A stretch of 64,000 nt of DNA from Cordilura impudica (lineage: Eukaryota; Arthropoda; Insecta; Diptera; Scathophagidae). Positions 10,771 to 22,114 of the stretch are shown one piece after another. Under the pieces are notes generated by a model. The model searched no databases and was not told the DNA's origin. It saw nothing but the letters and a program-made list of their open reading frames with translations. The position numbers and the translations under genes are program-made. Numbering within the stretch: position 1 is the stretch's first letter; every line of letters begins with the position of its first letter. The stretch lies in contig OY821519.1 of assembly GCA_963682025.1 (NCBI GenBank), positions 139,977,429 through 140,041,428 on the forward strand, in the 5' to 3' direction.

Positions 10771-13504
10771 GGGGGGTTTCATGTCAAGTGCACCAACTTT
10801 TGAAACCGATGTCTTCCGATCGGGATGAAATTTGCACCAAGGTTAGTCCTATTGGATAGTAGTTTAGACACAATTTTTCAATAAGATCGGTCCGGACCTC
10901 TCTGAGTTAGAGGGGATTAAAATTTGACATTTTGGCCAAACAGGTGTTTTTTCTCATCCATGTAACTTTTTACCTATTGTTCTTAGAAAATTTTCTCCCA
11001 AATAGTTTAGATAGCTATTTCTTCAATATTTCGGAAAAAAATACAAAAAAAAAAACAAAAAATTTTAGACTTTTTTTTTGCTAAATTAAAGCATTTTTTG
11101 CCTTTTTTTTCAAAAAGGGCATTTTTTTTTTTTTCATAAGAAAGCTTAGAATTTTTCCTTTAAGAGCTTTTTGGTCGCTTAGTGGGATGGGAGTGGGATA
11201 TCTATCAAAATAAATGTTTTGTAACTCAAGACAACGGTTTTTCAATTTTTCACAAATGCACTATTTTGAATTTTTTCCTATTTGTGTAAAAAACCTTACA
11301 AATAAAACTTATACTGAGAAACTAGACAAATTAACCTTTCCGAAGGTATGTAACATACCTTCATAACATAACAGAAGAAAATGGTTCTCTGTAACCTGAA
11401 AGAGTTATTTGCAATATTTCAATCTGAACACGAGGATGTTAGAATTGGCTTCACGAAATTAACCCAAATGAGGCCAAAACATTGCGTTTTGGCAGAAAGC
11501 AGCGGAACTCACACAGTACGCGTTTGCATTTACCATGAAAATGTTAAACTGATGTTAAAGGAAATCAACGTAATGTATTTAACAGATGATTCGGAAGAAG
11601 ATTTACACGATTACCGCGATTGCCTTAAATTGACTATGTGTCCTAATGCCACAACTTCTTGCCACTTAGGTGAATGTACCAATTGCCCGAAAACCACATT
11701 CATCAAAGAAAATTTAATCAACTCTTTAGACCGAGAATATATAGAGGAGGTCAAATTTGATTCTTGGATTCAGACTGACAGATGCACATTGAAAACAATC
11801 ATTTTAAATGTGGATGATTGTGTGGAAGAAATGTGTACAGGATTGCTAAACTTGAGAACCCATGACTTTTTAGTCAAAGAGCAATGGTCATTCTTCAAGG
11901 AATGATTTCGCAAAAAACTATAAATATGTTCTTCAGGATGCCATACAAGCATTCCACTTCAATAACGACCAAGCAACTATATTCACAGTAGTTATTTACT
12001 ACATGAAAGATGAAAAACTGGAACACAAAAGTATGGCAATCATATCCGACGATTTAAAACATGATACCGTTGCAGTTTATGAGTACTAGAAGAGAATACT
12101 AAAATTTCTAAAATCTAAATTTACAGTAAAGAAGGTATACTACGTTTCGGGCGGAGCTCGTCAACATTTTAAAAACAAAAGTACCTTGGCAAATCTTATG
12201 GCCCATGAAAAAGATTTTGAAATGCCAGCTGAGTGGCATTTTCATCCTACTGCTCATGGTAAAGGAGCATGTGATGGTATTGGAGCAAACCTTAAAAGAA
12301 ATGCAGCGAAGTATGGCCTCCAGTGCTCTCACCAAGATCGCATCTTAGATGCGACTGCTTTATTCCATTGGGCACAGAGTTATTGTAAAGAAACTAAAAT
12401 AGTTTTTAGTAGCAAAGAGGATCATCAGGAAACATTGAAAACACTGAAGAGCAGATTCGATGCTGCGGTAACAATCGATGGCACCGCTCAATACCATGCT
12501 TTTATACCGCTTGTCGATGGAAGACTCAAGTTGAAAAAGTTTTCTGCCTCTATTCAATGCGATTTCTTTCCAAAGACAACAAATAAACCAGCAGCGAAAT
12601 CAACAACTGAACCTAGTAACGCCAAGAAAGGATTGACAAAAAAAAACGCAGTAAGGCAACAAAAAAGCTGGATGAAAGACTGGGTATTTAAAAATTTACA
12701 AGACAATTACAATTAAGTATAAAAATAGTTATAATATAAATGGATCTAATGCAATTAAGATTAAATTTTAATAAATTATTTATCTTTTAATTTTTAATAT
12801 TATTATTATTATACATTAATTTAATTATTATTAAAAATAAATAAAAAATAATAATTTTTCAACATTTCTATAGAAAAAAAGCGATTTTTTTTCCTGAGGT
12901 TAACATATTCTGGGTATTACAGTATTCTGGGTATTCAGAAAGTTTACTTTGTCTAGTTTCTCAGTATAAGTTTTATTTGTCAGGTTTTAGACACAAATAG
13001 GAAAAATTCAAAATAGTGCATTTGTGAAAAATTGAAAAACCGTTGTCTTGAGTTACAAAACATTTATTTTGATAGATATCCCACTCCCATCCCACTAAGC
13101 GACCAAAAAGCTCTTAAAGGAAAAATCCTAAGCTTTCTTATGAAAAAAAAAAATGCCCTTTTTGGAAAAAAAGGCAAAAAATGGTTTAATTTAGCAAAAA
13201 AAAAGCCTACAATTTTTTTTTTTTTTTTAAGTATTTTTTTCCGAAAAATTTAAGAAATAGCTATATAAACTCTTTGGGAGAAAATTTTCTAAGAACAATA
13301 GGTAATAAGTTACATGGATTAGAATAGACACCTGTTTGGCCAAAATGTCAAATTTTGATCCCCTCTAACTCAGACAGATCCGGACCGATATTGTTGAAAA
13401 ATTGTGTCTAAACTACTATCCAATAGGACTAACCTTGGTGTAAATTTCATCCCGATCGGTAGACATCGGTTTCAAAAGTTGGTGCACTTGACATGAAATC
13501 CCCC
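10771..13504 (+). mobile_element. DNA transposon with ~570 bp TIRs and a relic transposase
   Basis: The termini GGGGGGTTTCATGTCAAG (10,771) and CTTGACATGAAATCCCCC (ending 13,504) begin inverted repeats running to about 11,345 and from about 12,935. The flanks are ATATAT on both sides, so a 4-bp duplication such as ATAT is possible but cannot be told from the microsatellite. The interior holds one broken gene on the plus strand. Four-base duplications and long TIRs would fit a Sola-type element, but that name is a low-confidence guess. Confidence 0.8.
11381..12716 (+). pseudogene. Broken transposase of the HGKGACDG family
   Basis: This is the only gene inside the 10,771-13,504 transposon. An N-terminal segment with many Cys/His (CPNATTSCHLGECTNC region) runs 11,381-11,905. 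The reading then shifts frame at about 11,905-11,930, passes QDAIQAFHFNND, meets a TAG near 12,087, and continues through VYYVSGGARQHFKNKST to WHFHPTAHGKGACDGIG and a basic C-terminus ending at 12,716. I have seen this wording in arthropod and cnidarian TE proteins, where the middle block usually reads SDGA. Here it is SGGA, so a probable catalytic Asp is lost. A segment before QDAIQ where the first acidic residue is expected also seems deleted. The superfamily name is uncertain. Non-functional. Confidence 0.7.
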
Positions 13505-14160
13505 ATATATATATGCTCAAAGCAACGTTGCGGAACAATTTTTAGATTTTTAGTCGCTGTCGCATCCATCAAATACTTTGCGTTCGTTCAACGCAGGTTC
13601 ACTGAGTGTAAGTTCTGATTCCTTCGATTTGCAAAGCGATTTCGTTACTTTTTGCAAAGTTTACAAAAGTAAGTGACAACACAGAAAAAATAACCCAAAA
13701 CGGTTTTCGTATAGCTTACTTTTTTGGAGGAGGATGATGTTTGCTGTTGCGTCTTGTAAAAGAAAAAAAAATGAATTTAGGTCCCAACCGTACAAATTAA
13801 AAATGAACAAATGACCTAAAATATTTCAAATTGGAATAAGAAATTAACTTGTGCCCCAAAAATCGTAGAAATTGTTCGTGATGAAAAAATGCCCCAATCC
13901 CATAGAAATTTTTGGGGCGTAAGTGCATTTCTTTGGGGCATTTGTTCATTGGGGCCTAAGTACTCAGCGCCCAGAATGAGCACTTGATGGTTGTACGGAT
14001 TCTAAGTATTTACCAGAGCTCCCAATTATTCGGGCTTCGAGCTACTCGAGCTGCGCGAGCTACTCGATATTAAGCATAACAAATGTACAGTTCTTGGAAT
14101 CGTGCAAGTACCAGGAGTATATTCTTTAAATTTCACTTGAATCGGAGTGTACTACTGGCG

Positions 14161-14470
14161 CACAGTGGCTGAAATTTTGATTTCATTGGCCAAAAGTCCA
14201 ATTTTTTTTGTATCTAATACATCCAAATTAAGGCAGCCAAAAAATAGGTTAAACTATTGCTAATTGTGGGCGTGGCATAATGTAAAACTCAACTGTTTTT
14301 CAATTTCAGAAAAATGTGATTTTTTTTTGTTTTTTATCAAAAATAAATGGTTACTAATCGCAAGTTGTCATCGACAATGACCTACAGTCCTTTTTAGAAG
14401 GTTGGTAGGGTTATAGTCTTTAGTTGTTGTAAGTAGGCACAGCCCTACCGTTTAGTGCTAGGGGCGTTCT
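14161..14470. repeat. Recurrent terminus beginning CACAGTGGCTGAAAT
   Basis: The same ~300 bp occurs at 44,823-45,122, and the terminal ~40 bp recur reversed at 21,497-21,536. Read outward, the end has a short hairpin (TGAAAT-CAAA-ATTTCA) followed by GCCACTGTGCG. The inner part merges with the C-terminal tail of the Helitron helicase relic, so this may be the 3' end of that Helitron. The CACAGTG terminus beside a CGNCG-like 5-mer also resembles a Transib end. Its identity is unresolved. Confidence 0.6.
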
Positions 14471-15465
14471 GAAATATAATTGCTGGCTTTCCGACACGGG
14501 AATATGCCACATATAGTTGCCCGTGGGAACTGTTTTCGAGGTCCAAACCACATATTTGCAATGATTGTCCTTGACATTTATTAAATTATAAATTTATTAT
14601 TATCATAGGAATTCTTGGCAGCAAAACATGTTCTCTTTTGAATTTTCCTTTGAGAATTGTGGCCTCAATAACATTGGGAATTATTCTCTCAACAATTAAC
14701 CTGGTTCCATTACATAGTCTCGGAGCGTTGAGACTTTTAATTTTAATAAATGTGGGGGTATACCGGATACATAAAGTGAATTCAAAAATTCTGTTGGATA
14801 ATTGACTGCTTCATTTTCTGCAACAACACTATCCATGGATTTGAAAGAAAACGTTGCGGAATCAAACATGTCCTGAATAACAACATTAATATTATCGACA
14901 TCGACATTTTTTGCGGCTAAAATAGATCTTTCACTCAACCAATCAGGTTTACGATATTGATTTTGAATGTCGGGGAATACATTTTAAATTATTTCATCGC
15001 GTGACGATATAAATTGACAAAAATCTTGTGGATATTTTAATAGCTTGGCTGGTTGGGTTAATATTGATTTCACCATTACCCAGATCAAGTAGTTGTTTTG
15101 AAGTTTGGTCAGCCGTTGGATCATTTTGTAATCGTAGTCGCATGTTTGTTGTTAATTTGATAGTTTGAAAGCTACTCCATAATGTTGATGATTTTCAGTA
15201 GGCATTAATTTCGTCAGCATAGGTTGATTTTGGTACGACTGGCAGTGTTTGACGAAAATCTCCGGATAATAATATGAGAGCTCAACCAAAAAGTCTTTCA
15301 TTGCCTTTGAAATCTTTTTAAGTTCTATGTAATGCTTCTAAGGAATGTTTGTGAGCCATGGTATATTAATTCCAAATACTAATATTGCATTTTTGCAGAA
15401 TATTGCATTTTTGCCATACCGGAATGTTTTTTGATATTACATGCGACATTCTCATATGTTTGTAC

Positions 15466-16659
15466 CAGTGTTGCCATAATTTGAAATTGAAAAGATGCTA
15501 AATTGCAAAAAAAATAAGCTAAAACGTACTGGAGTTGAAATAAAAGATGCTACATTTTTTTTTTTTTTTAATTTCATTACCTTTTGATTGAAAAATTAAG
15601 TACTTATTAATAAATACTTTGGTTTTTAAATGGAAAAATGAATATAAAGTTTCGATTTATATTTTTTAAATTTTAAATAACATAATTTTGAATTTCATCT
15701 GTAATATTTTTAAATATCAAATTGAGCTTTTTTAATTTTAAATTAATTATTTTTAATTTTAGAGATATTTTTTTTTTTAATATCAAATATAACAGAATTT
15801 ACATAATCAAAAAATACGAGTATATTACCATAATTGGTTTATGGAAACTAATATTTCTGTGATGTGTTCATCCTCAAGTTCTTCTTGGCTCTGATATTTT
15901 TCTGACGATCGACTTTTATCAACGACATCGTTCCTTTTATACGTATTACACAACATAACAACTCGGATTTTATTCTGTTGCAAAGTTTGCTTTTAACTAA
16001 AGCCATTAAACTAAACGAAGGCTCAACTCCGGCTTTTGAGAAAGACAAAACTAATAAAGACAATACAAATGTGGATAACTCTTTAAGTGGACTTTTGCAT
16101 TTAGAATTGTTGTTAACTTCAATCCATAAAGAGGTTGTATCCAGTGCTGTATCCCAATATTGTTCTGTGATATAACTCAATTGGATTTGAATTTTTTCTG
16201 TTTCAGAAGATCTAAATTTAAACTCTTCTAATATATTGGTTATCGGTTTTTTACCCGGTCTAATGTGTTTTGTATTGAAAATATTGGCATTTTTTTAAAT
16301 GCATTTATATTTTTTGGCAATCGACTTTTTAATTCATTAAAAACTGTTGTTGCTTTACATTCTTCTATTTCAAACTGTTTTATCATATTTGTTGAAAGAA
16401 ACGAGCAGAGTGGTGAAAAGAGTAGTACACAAATTTCTCGTATTACACTTTGAGGAATTAAAACATATCAATACCATTAAAATTAAGATTATATATTCAA
16501 AAATAATAAAAAAAAAAATCAAAAAAAACATGGTAAAAGCAACTTTTTATTAATAAAAGATGCTTAGTTAGCATCCAGCATCTTTTCATATATTTTGGAT
16601 TCTAAGCGACAAAAAAAGTTGCTAAATCTAGCAACTAAAATGCTAAAATGACAACACTG
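15466..16659 (-). mobile_element. hAT element inserted in the Helitron helicase
   Basis: The TIRs CAGTGTTGCCAT (15,466) and, at the right end in reverse, CAGTGTTGTCAT (ending 16,659) are flanked by a perfect 8-bp duplication GTTTGTAC at 15,458-15,465 and 16,660-16,667. An 8-bp duplication and CAGTGTTGCCA-type ends are standard for hAT. At 1,194 bp it is shorter than an autonomous hAT and keeps only the transposase C-terminus. It is younger than the helicase it splits. Confidence 0.95.
15848..16180 (-). pseudogene. hAT transposase C-terminal dimerisation domain fragment
   Basis: The 110-codon frame contains SPLKELSTFVLSLLVLSFS, then KAGVEPSFSLMALVKSKLCN, which aligns with the hAT C-terminal dimerisation motif (usual wording SNAEVERSFS). 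Two positions of that motif are altered. The RNase H-like catalytic core is absent from this 1.2 kb copy. It belongs to the element at 15,466-16,659 and is non-functional alone. Confidence 0.85.
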
Positions 16660-16862
16660 GTTTGTACGTTTAACGGTGATTTCAGTGCTGAATGAGCTGT
16701 ATGACGAACATGCAATAATTTTGCTGCTATTCCGGACGAAGTAATAACCAATGCAATTTTTCCTGCCTTTTTGGTTAGAATATTTATAGATAAACACATT
16801 TATGAATTTTGAAACATATAGAATTTAAATAAATTTAACAGCTCATTATTTTTCGAACGCCA

Positions 16863-17113
16863 GCGCCATATACGGGGTCCAACAAAAATTTTTTTGGCAT
16901 TATCTAACATACATATGTGTACATTCTTAGTTTCAGTAAAATCGCACCGTCAATAAGAATATTCCAAATAATTTTACCCCAGCGCCACCTGTCGGGTCCA
17001 TTTATACAAAAAAAAATTTCTTATGACGAAACATACATACATTCTGAATTGCAGTCAAATCGCACTCACAATAAGAATTTTGTTTATAACTTGACCCCAA
17101 CGCCAGCTAGAGG
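16863..17113. repeat. Tandem repeat, period about 118 bp, 2.1 units
   Basis: The units start at about 16,863, 16,982 and 17,099 with GCCAGCGCCA or CAGCGCCACCT and share GGGTCCA, a run of A/T, AACATACAT, CAGTAAAATCGCAC, AATAAGAAT and ACCCCA blocks. It lies directly beside the inverted 3.0 kb repeat. Confidence 0.8.
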
Positions 17114-17124
17114 GTTAAAGTTAA

Positions 17125-20100
17125 AACAAGTAAGAGTGTTAAATTCGGCTGTGCCGAATCTTTGATACCCTCCACCTCGGTTTGAGTATTGATAATAAAT
17201 GTAAACAAAATATTGGAAAAATAGGCATGCGTTGCCTATATGCATGCGTTTCCGGTTATATGACATAACTTCTCGTTTAATTTAAATTTGCTAATTAAAT
17301 AGCTCGCCCTAACTTCCATTGCACACGTAATGGTTGTGTAGGGTGGCTATATGCACTAAATCGTGCTAATTGGAGATGGCTGTATAGTTTCTTTTAACTG
17401 GAGAAATATTTTTTCATTGCGGCCATATAGGTCAGATGGAGTAACAAAATAATAACCAAAAAAAGCTTTCTCAACTTTTTTATTAAAACATTGCCATATT
17501 TGGAAAACATAGAGAATAAATTTATAATAATAAATATTCAAATTAGGGATGCCAAACGCAAAAAACCAAATGTCCCAAACATTTTAAATAAAATAATTTG
17601 TTATCTTTATTTTCTGAAAAACTTCAAATATTCATCCAAAAAAAATTGTGAAAATTTATATATAAATAACATTCTCATCAAATTGCGTTTATTTATGTAA
17701 CAATTTTTACGTTCGCAATTCTTAAATATCATTTGAGGTTTTATAAAATTCATTGAATTTAAATTAATATTTTCTGTAGTCCGATTCTGTAAATTTCAAC
17801 GATCCGACAATCGCAAAATATATCGACAGCTATTGTTGTTTGCACTAAGGATTAAGTGATTCACTAAGTACATACATATTCTCAACAGTCGACAAATCTA
17901 TTTTTCTATTTATTTAAATTGTAAACGAGTGGCATCTCTTTCAAAATAAGCGAAAAATACAAAGAATAGAAAAAAAAACAAATTACTTCGTGTTTGACAG
18001 GATGATTTTATGTTTATGTTTAATATCTTTATTTTGTTTTCTAATATTGGCTGTTTATTTATTTGAAAATAAAATAATGAATTGAATATGCTATTTGATT
18101 TTTTATTTATATAAAAACTTTTTTAATAAAAGCAAAATATTTATGATTGTTATTTATGTATGACGACATTTCAACCTAAAAATTTAAATTTTTATCGATT
18201 GAATAAACAACACAAAAATGGTTGTCGTTTAGATATCAACAACAGCTGACTTTAACAATAGCGAATATCGTTTAAAAATTTTTCTGATAATTTTGTAATT
18301 TTTTTTGTTTAACGATTCGACTATCGTTAAAAGAAGTTACTGAATCGCGGTACTAAAAAGCTATTAATTTCTCCTGAATGGCAATATTTTTTTTAAATGT
18401 AAACATATTTGGTGTTTTTTTTTTTGGAATTTCAATTTGTGTTTAACGAATAAATTTTATATATTAAAGATGCAATTGATGTCTTCTAAATTTAAAATTA
18501 TTATTTCCGATGTTTTGATATGACTTTCTGAAATTCAATTAATATTTTCTAATTTATAATTGGAAATATTAATTGCAATTTTTAGAATTGATATTTTCTT
18601 AAATTTGAATGGAAAATTTAAAAAGTGCAATTTTGTATTTTTGTGAATAATAATGCTTTAGTAATTATAAACAATTTTTAAAAATTAGATGTAATCGCAA
18701 TCAGATATTTTGTAGGTAAAGCAGAATAATAGTTCTATATCACTATGTAGACTGTTTTGAAAGCAAAAAACTCATTGATGAACTCGGTAACTCTATTTTG
18801 TAAAGACAACAAAAAGTTAATATGCCAAACTTATATTCATATTTTTAAAAAAATAATGAAAAAACGTATGAAATAAAAGACCAGCCCGTGTATACTCTTA
18901 ACATTGTTATGTATAATATCTATTTGAAAATATTGATATTCATGTTAAAATAGAAATAACTATGTATGGCAAAGCTAATTAGAACAAAAATTGTGGCGCT
19001 ATCTACTGTGGCATAGTCACGCTGAGCAAAATGAAGTGACACTCTGTTAATGCAAAAGAAATGTATTTTCCCCACAACAAAATGTTGCAGAAATTTATGT
19101 AAATAAAATAATATACCGAGTTATTTCTAACATGCAGTTATTATGGATATACATATATAGAATATATATATATTATTTGCGTTATTTAATATGTGTATGT
19201 ATGTATATGTAAATAAAACACACAAAAAATACAACATCAAACGTTATTTTTGTGTTTTTCTCTTTAAATAAATTAATATATAAAATTTTTTTTTGCTAAA
19301 TTTATATTGTTTTTTTTTTATTAACAACTAGGTACATATTTTAACATTATTTGCTTTAGATGCTGGTGAATTTTTACTCCCTTTATATTAACTCGTAGTG
19401 TCTGCTTGTCGAAAAAATTTTGGATCGATTTTAACCCCCTTTCCCGTAACCCAATCGATCTGAAACTTTGCAGGCAGGCTCGTGGCAATGACAGAAATGA
19501 TCTAGTAAATTTTTTTAGTGATGCCAAACCAATGGAAACTTTTAAATTTTTCTACCAGAGTTGATAAAAAAAATGTACAAAGGGTTAGTTTTTATTATAT
19601 TATTACCACAACGACCACAAAAACAACAAGTCCAGCTATGAAAACAATACAACATTTAGAATAACAACAAGAACAATATAGAAACATCATATTTTTAATT
19701 TTTTTTTAATTTTTCAGAGATTTCCCTGGACCTGTTCCAGCGATTTTAATCATTTTTGAAATAGAAATCTTCCCATGAATTTGCTGAATCATTCTCACTA
19801 GAAATGATCGCCTTAGCTATGCTATTGAGGGCGATATCGTGACAAGAACAACATAGAAAATTATATTTTTTCAAGACTTTTTTTAGTTCCTTATTCAAAT
19901 CTCGGGCCCTAATTGATCGATTTGGACGATTTCAAACAGCAAACTTTTCAGGATGTTATTGAATCATTTTTTATGTCAACGAGCACCCTAGCTGCCCGAT
20001 TGATGCCGTCATCGTGATTTCCACAGACGGACAGACGGACAGACGGACATCGCTATAAGGATCACAAATATATATATATTTTATGGGGTCCAAAATTTTT

Positions 20101-20167
20101 TTTCTAATTATTACAAACGGAATGACAAACTTATATATACCCTCTGCACACTGGAGTGGAGGGTATA
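17125..20167 (-). repeat. 3.0 kb dispersed repeat, right copy of an inverted pair (Helentron-like)
   Basis: Reverse-oriented match of 1,231-4,430. It starts AACAAGTAAGAGTG followed by TTCGGCTGTGCCGAA and GATACCCTCCACC, and ends with the GACGGACAGACGGACAGACG run (20,028) and GAGGGTATA (20,166). A short ORF in each copy (about 17,491-17,700 here) encodes nearly the same 69 residues, which shows the close relation of the copies. That ORF has no domain I recognise and is not called a gene. The match stops at the repeat ends, so this looks like two insertions in opposite orientation rather than a segmental inversion. Confidence 0.75.
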
Positions 20168-21529
20168 ATAATAATAAACAGAACCTCCCATTATTACAAA
20201 TGCTACTAAAATCTATTGCAGTTTTTGTTTTTAAAACGTTTCTTTACCGACATATGTATGAAATGTTTTAATAAATAAGAGATTAAAATAATAAAAACCC
20301 ATATTTTCATATCAAAATTTAAAAAAAAAAAAATCAGAATCACAGCGATAATGTATAGCGGATTTATTTTGCTAAAATTAACAAATTTGACAGCAAAAAA
20401 TGATAAATTTTTCTGTAGTAAAAGCAAGATTTTTAGATAATATTACTAACGTTTTTTTAAGTGTGTATATTCTATGAGTGTATTTAAATTTGCAAATTTG
20501 ACAGCAAAAAATTTTGAATACTTCAGTAATACTAGCAAAATTTCGAGTTGATTTAACTTTTTTTTTAAGCCTAAACATTAAAAAAAAAATCCATATTGAC
20601 AAAAAATGTTTATAATTATTATTAAAATCCAGATATGACATTTTTTTAAAAAAAACTAGCTCTTTTTTTTAAGATATCAATAATTTCATTTTTTTCTTAA
20701 TTTATCTTTCATTCTCCCTCTCTTCTTAAAACTATATAGCCAGCTCATTAATTAATTTTATCATTTTGTTAATTTATTGTTATTGTCTTTTATTTTTCTA
20801 TAGAAAAAACTATTTATTTATTCATTTATTCTTAATAATGACTTTACTTATGTAATTCCAATTGAACCACAAAATAATTATATTCTTAGGGTTGTAATAA
20901 TGAAAAAACTAATAAATAAAATCTAAATCTAAAAAAATCTAAATCTAAAAAATAAAAAAACACATATTTCACGCTAAAAGTTAAAAAAAAATAAGAGGTC
21001 GAAATGTCGCATCCGTTATCGAAATTTCTCGATCGAAATTATTTTGTTATTTTCCAAAATAAAATATTAAGAGAAATTTTGCTCTGTCACAGCGAACGAG
21101 TTATGGTTCATAGATAATAGTAAAAGTGAAACGAGGTCTGACGATTGTCCATCTTCTTTAAATAGTAAACCAAAATATGATATTTCGACTGATTTTCCTC
21201 GATATCGAATGAGACGATTCGCTCAAAATATATAGTTTTGAGATATTATGCTTTAAAGTTTTATCGTTCAGTATAATTGGTTCAGTATAGTATAAGAATA
21301 TGTGTTGTAGTTTCACTGAAAACAGTAAAATTTTGAGATCTTATAATATTCCTCTGATTCTTTGAGTCTATTCTAGCCCAATAGAGCAGTTTACGGAAAA
21401 CAGTAACATATTGAGTTGCTACAATATTGCACTGGTAAGACGATATCTATCCACTAAAACAAAAATACTAAAATATTTTGATCGGTTCAAATGTTACAGA
21501 ATTTTGGCCAATGAAAAACGATTTTCAGC
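20168..21529. other. AT-rich stretch with small direct repeats
   Basis: Imperfect direct repeats are visible: AAATTTGACAGCAAAAAAT at about 20,384 and 20,496, and GAAAACAGTAA with an ATTTTGAG or ATATTGAG tail at about 21,320 and 21,397. No gene is supported. The last ~40 bp end in the recurrent CACTGTG terminus. Confidence 0.45.
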
Positions 21530-21552
21530 CACTGTGCGACGCACAGTGGGAT
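21530..21552. promoter_or_regulatory. Head-on junction: CACTGTG - CGACG - CACAGTG
   Basis: A perfect palindrome of 9-bp arms around one base (CACTGTGCG A CGCACAGTG, 21,530-21,548) forms where the recurrent terminus (left) meets the Transib left end. The middle CGACG is the left copy of the Transib target duplication. Confidence 0.8.
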
Positions 21553-21660
21553 TTCTTCATACATCTAACTGCAAAAAGTAGAAGGAGTGATCCTACAACG
21601 ACGAAATTTTGCACACTTGTTTAGATTTAAGTAGAAAAGAAAAATACAAAAAATTTTTAA

Positions 21661-21955
21661 AATCCCTCGACTCCTTGGGGTACCTCCCTTGGACCCCCAT
21701 TTTTCCTAGAATTTTTGTCCTTAATGTATAGGTCGCAATTTTACGAAATTTGGCATACGTCTATAAGTTGATCTAAGAAAAAGCACTACAAATTTTGGTT
21801 GATATCCGTTGACTCCTTGGGGTACCTCCCTTGGACCCCCATTATTTCACGTAATTTTCTTTTCAATGTGTAGGCCGGAATTGTTAATAGAATTTGATTA
21901 AATTTGACACACGCCTATTAATTGATAAAAGCGAAAACTAACAATTTTCGTTGAA
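21661..21955. repeat. Two tandem units of about 140-155 bp inside the Transib left end
   Basis: Both units contain GACTCCTTGGGGTACCTCCC then TTGGACCCCCATT, followed by diverged ATGTATAGGTCG or ATGTGTAGGCCG and ACACGCCTAT-like blocks. They lie between the left terminus and the transposase stop codon. Confidence 0.8.
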
Positions 21956-22114
21956 ATGCGTCGTCTTTTATGTAACCTGAATGAACAAATTTCGTATAAA
22001 TATAATTCTCATTGAAAATACTAGTAATATTTAATTAAAGAAATGCTAAAAATTGGTTATTCCCTCCCAACTCGAATAAAAAATATTCATATAGGTAAAC
22101 AATATGTAAGCATT

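Larger units (their letters stand above)
10344..13972. mobile_element. Outer foldback element with AACAAATGCCCC motifs
   Basis: The ends are inverted copies of each other: GCTGAATACTTAAGCCCC at 10,348 against GGGGCCTAAGTACTCAGC ending about 13,969. Both arms carry repeated GAACAAATGCCCCAA words. The arms match loosely for about 150-200 bp. The interior is occupied by another transposon (10,771-13,504), which probably inserted later. A target duplication is not clear. Confidence 0.6.
14440..16800 (-). pseudogene. Helitron replication initiator/helicase, helicase-domain relic
   Basis: On the minus strand, blocks of the PIF1-like helicase of Helitrons appear in order. GKIALVITSSGIAAKLLH and TAHSALKSPL lie at 16,668-16,780, before an inserted hAT element. 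After it come LLSGDFRQTLPVVPKSTYA, TTNMRLRLQNDP, the open segment ERSILAAKNVDVDN to NYPTEFLNSL and GIPPHLLKLKV (14,696-14,938), then NGTRLIVERIIPNVIEAT, and finally KCQGQSLQICGLDLEN with GQLYVAYSRVGKPAI (about 14,480-14,580). The Walker A part and the Rep nuclease are missing, so the copy is 5' truncated. Several frameshifts and stops occur. It would have unwound DNA during rolling-circle transposition. Identity is very likely. Confidence 0.9.
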
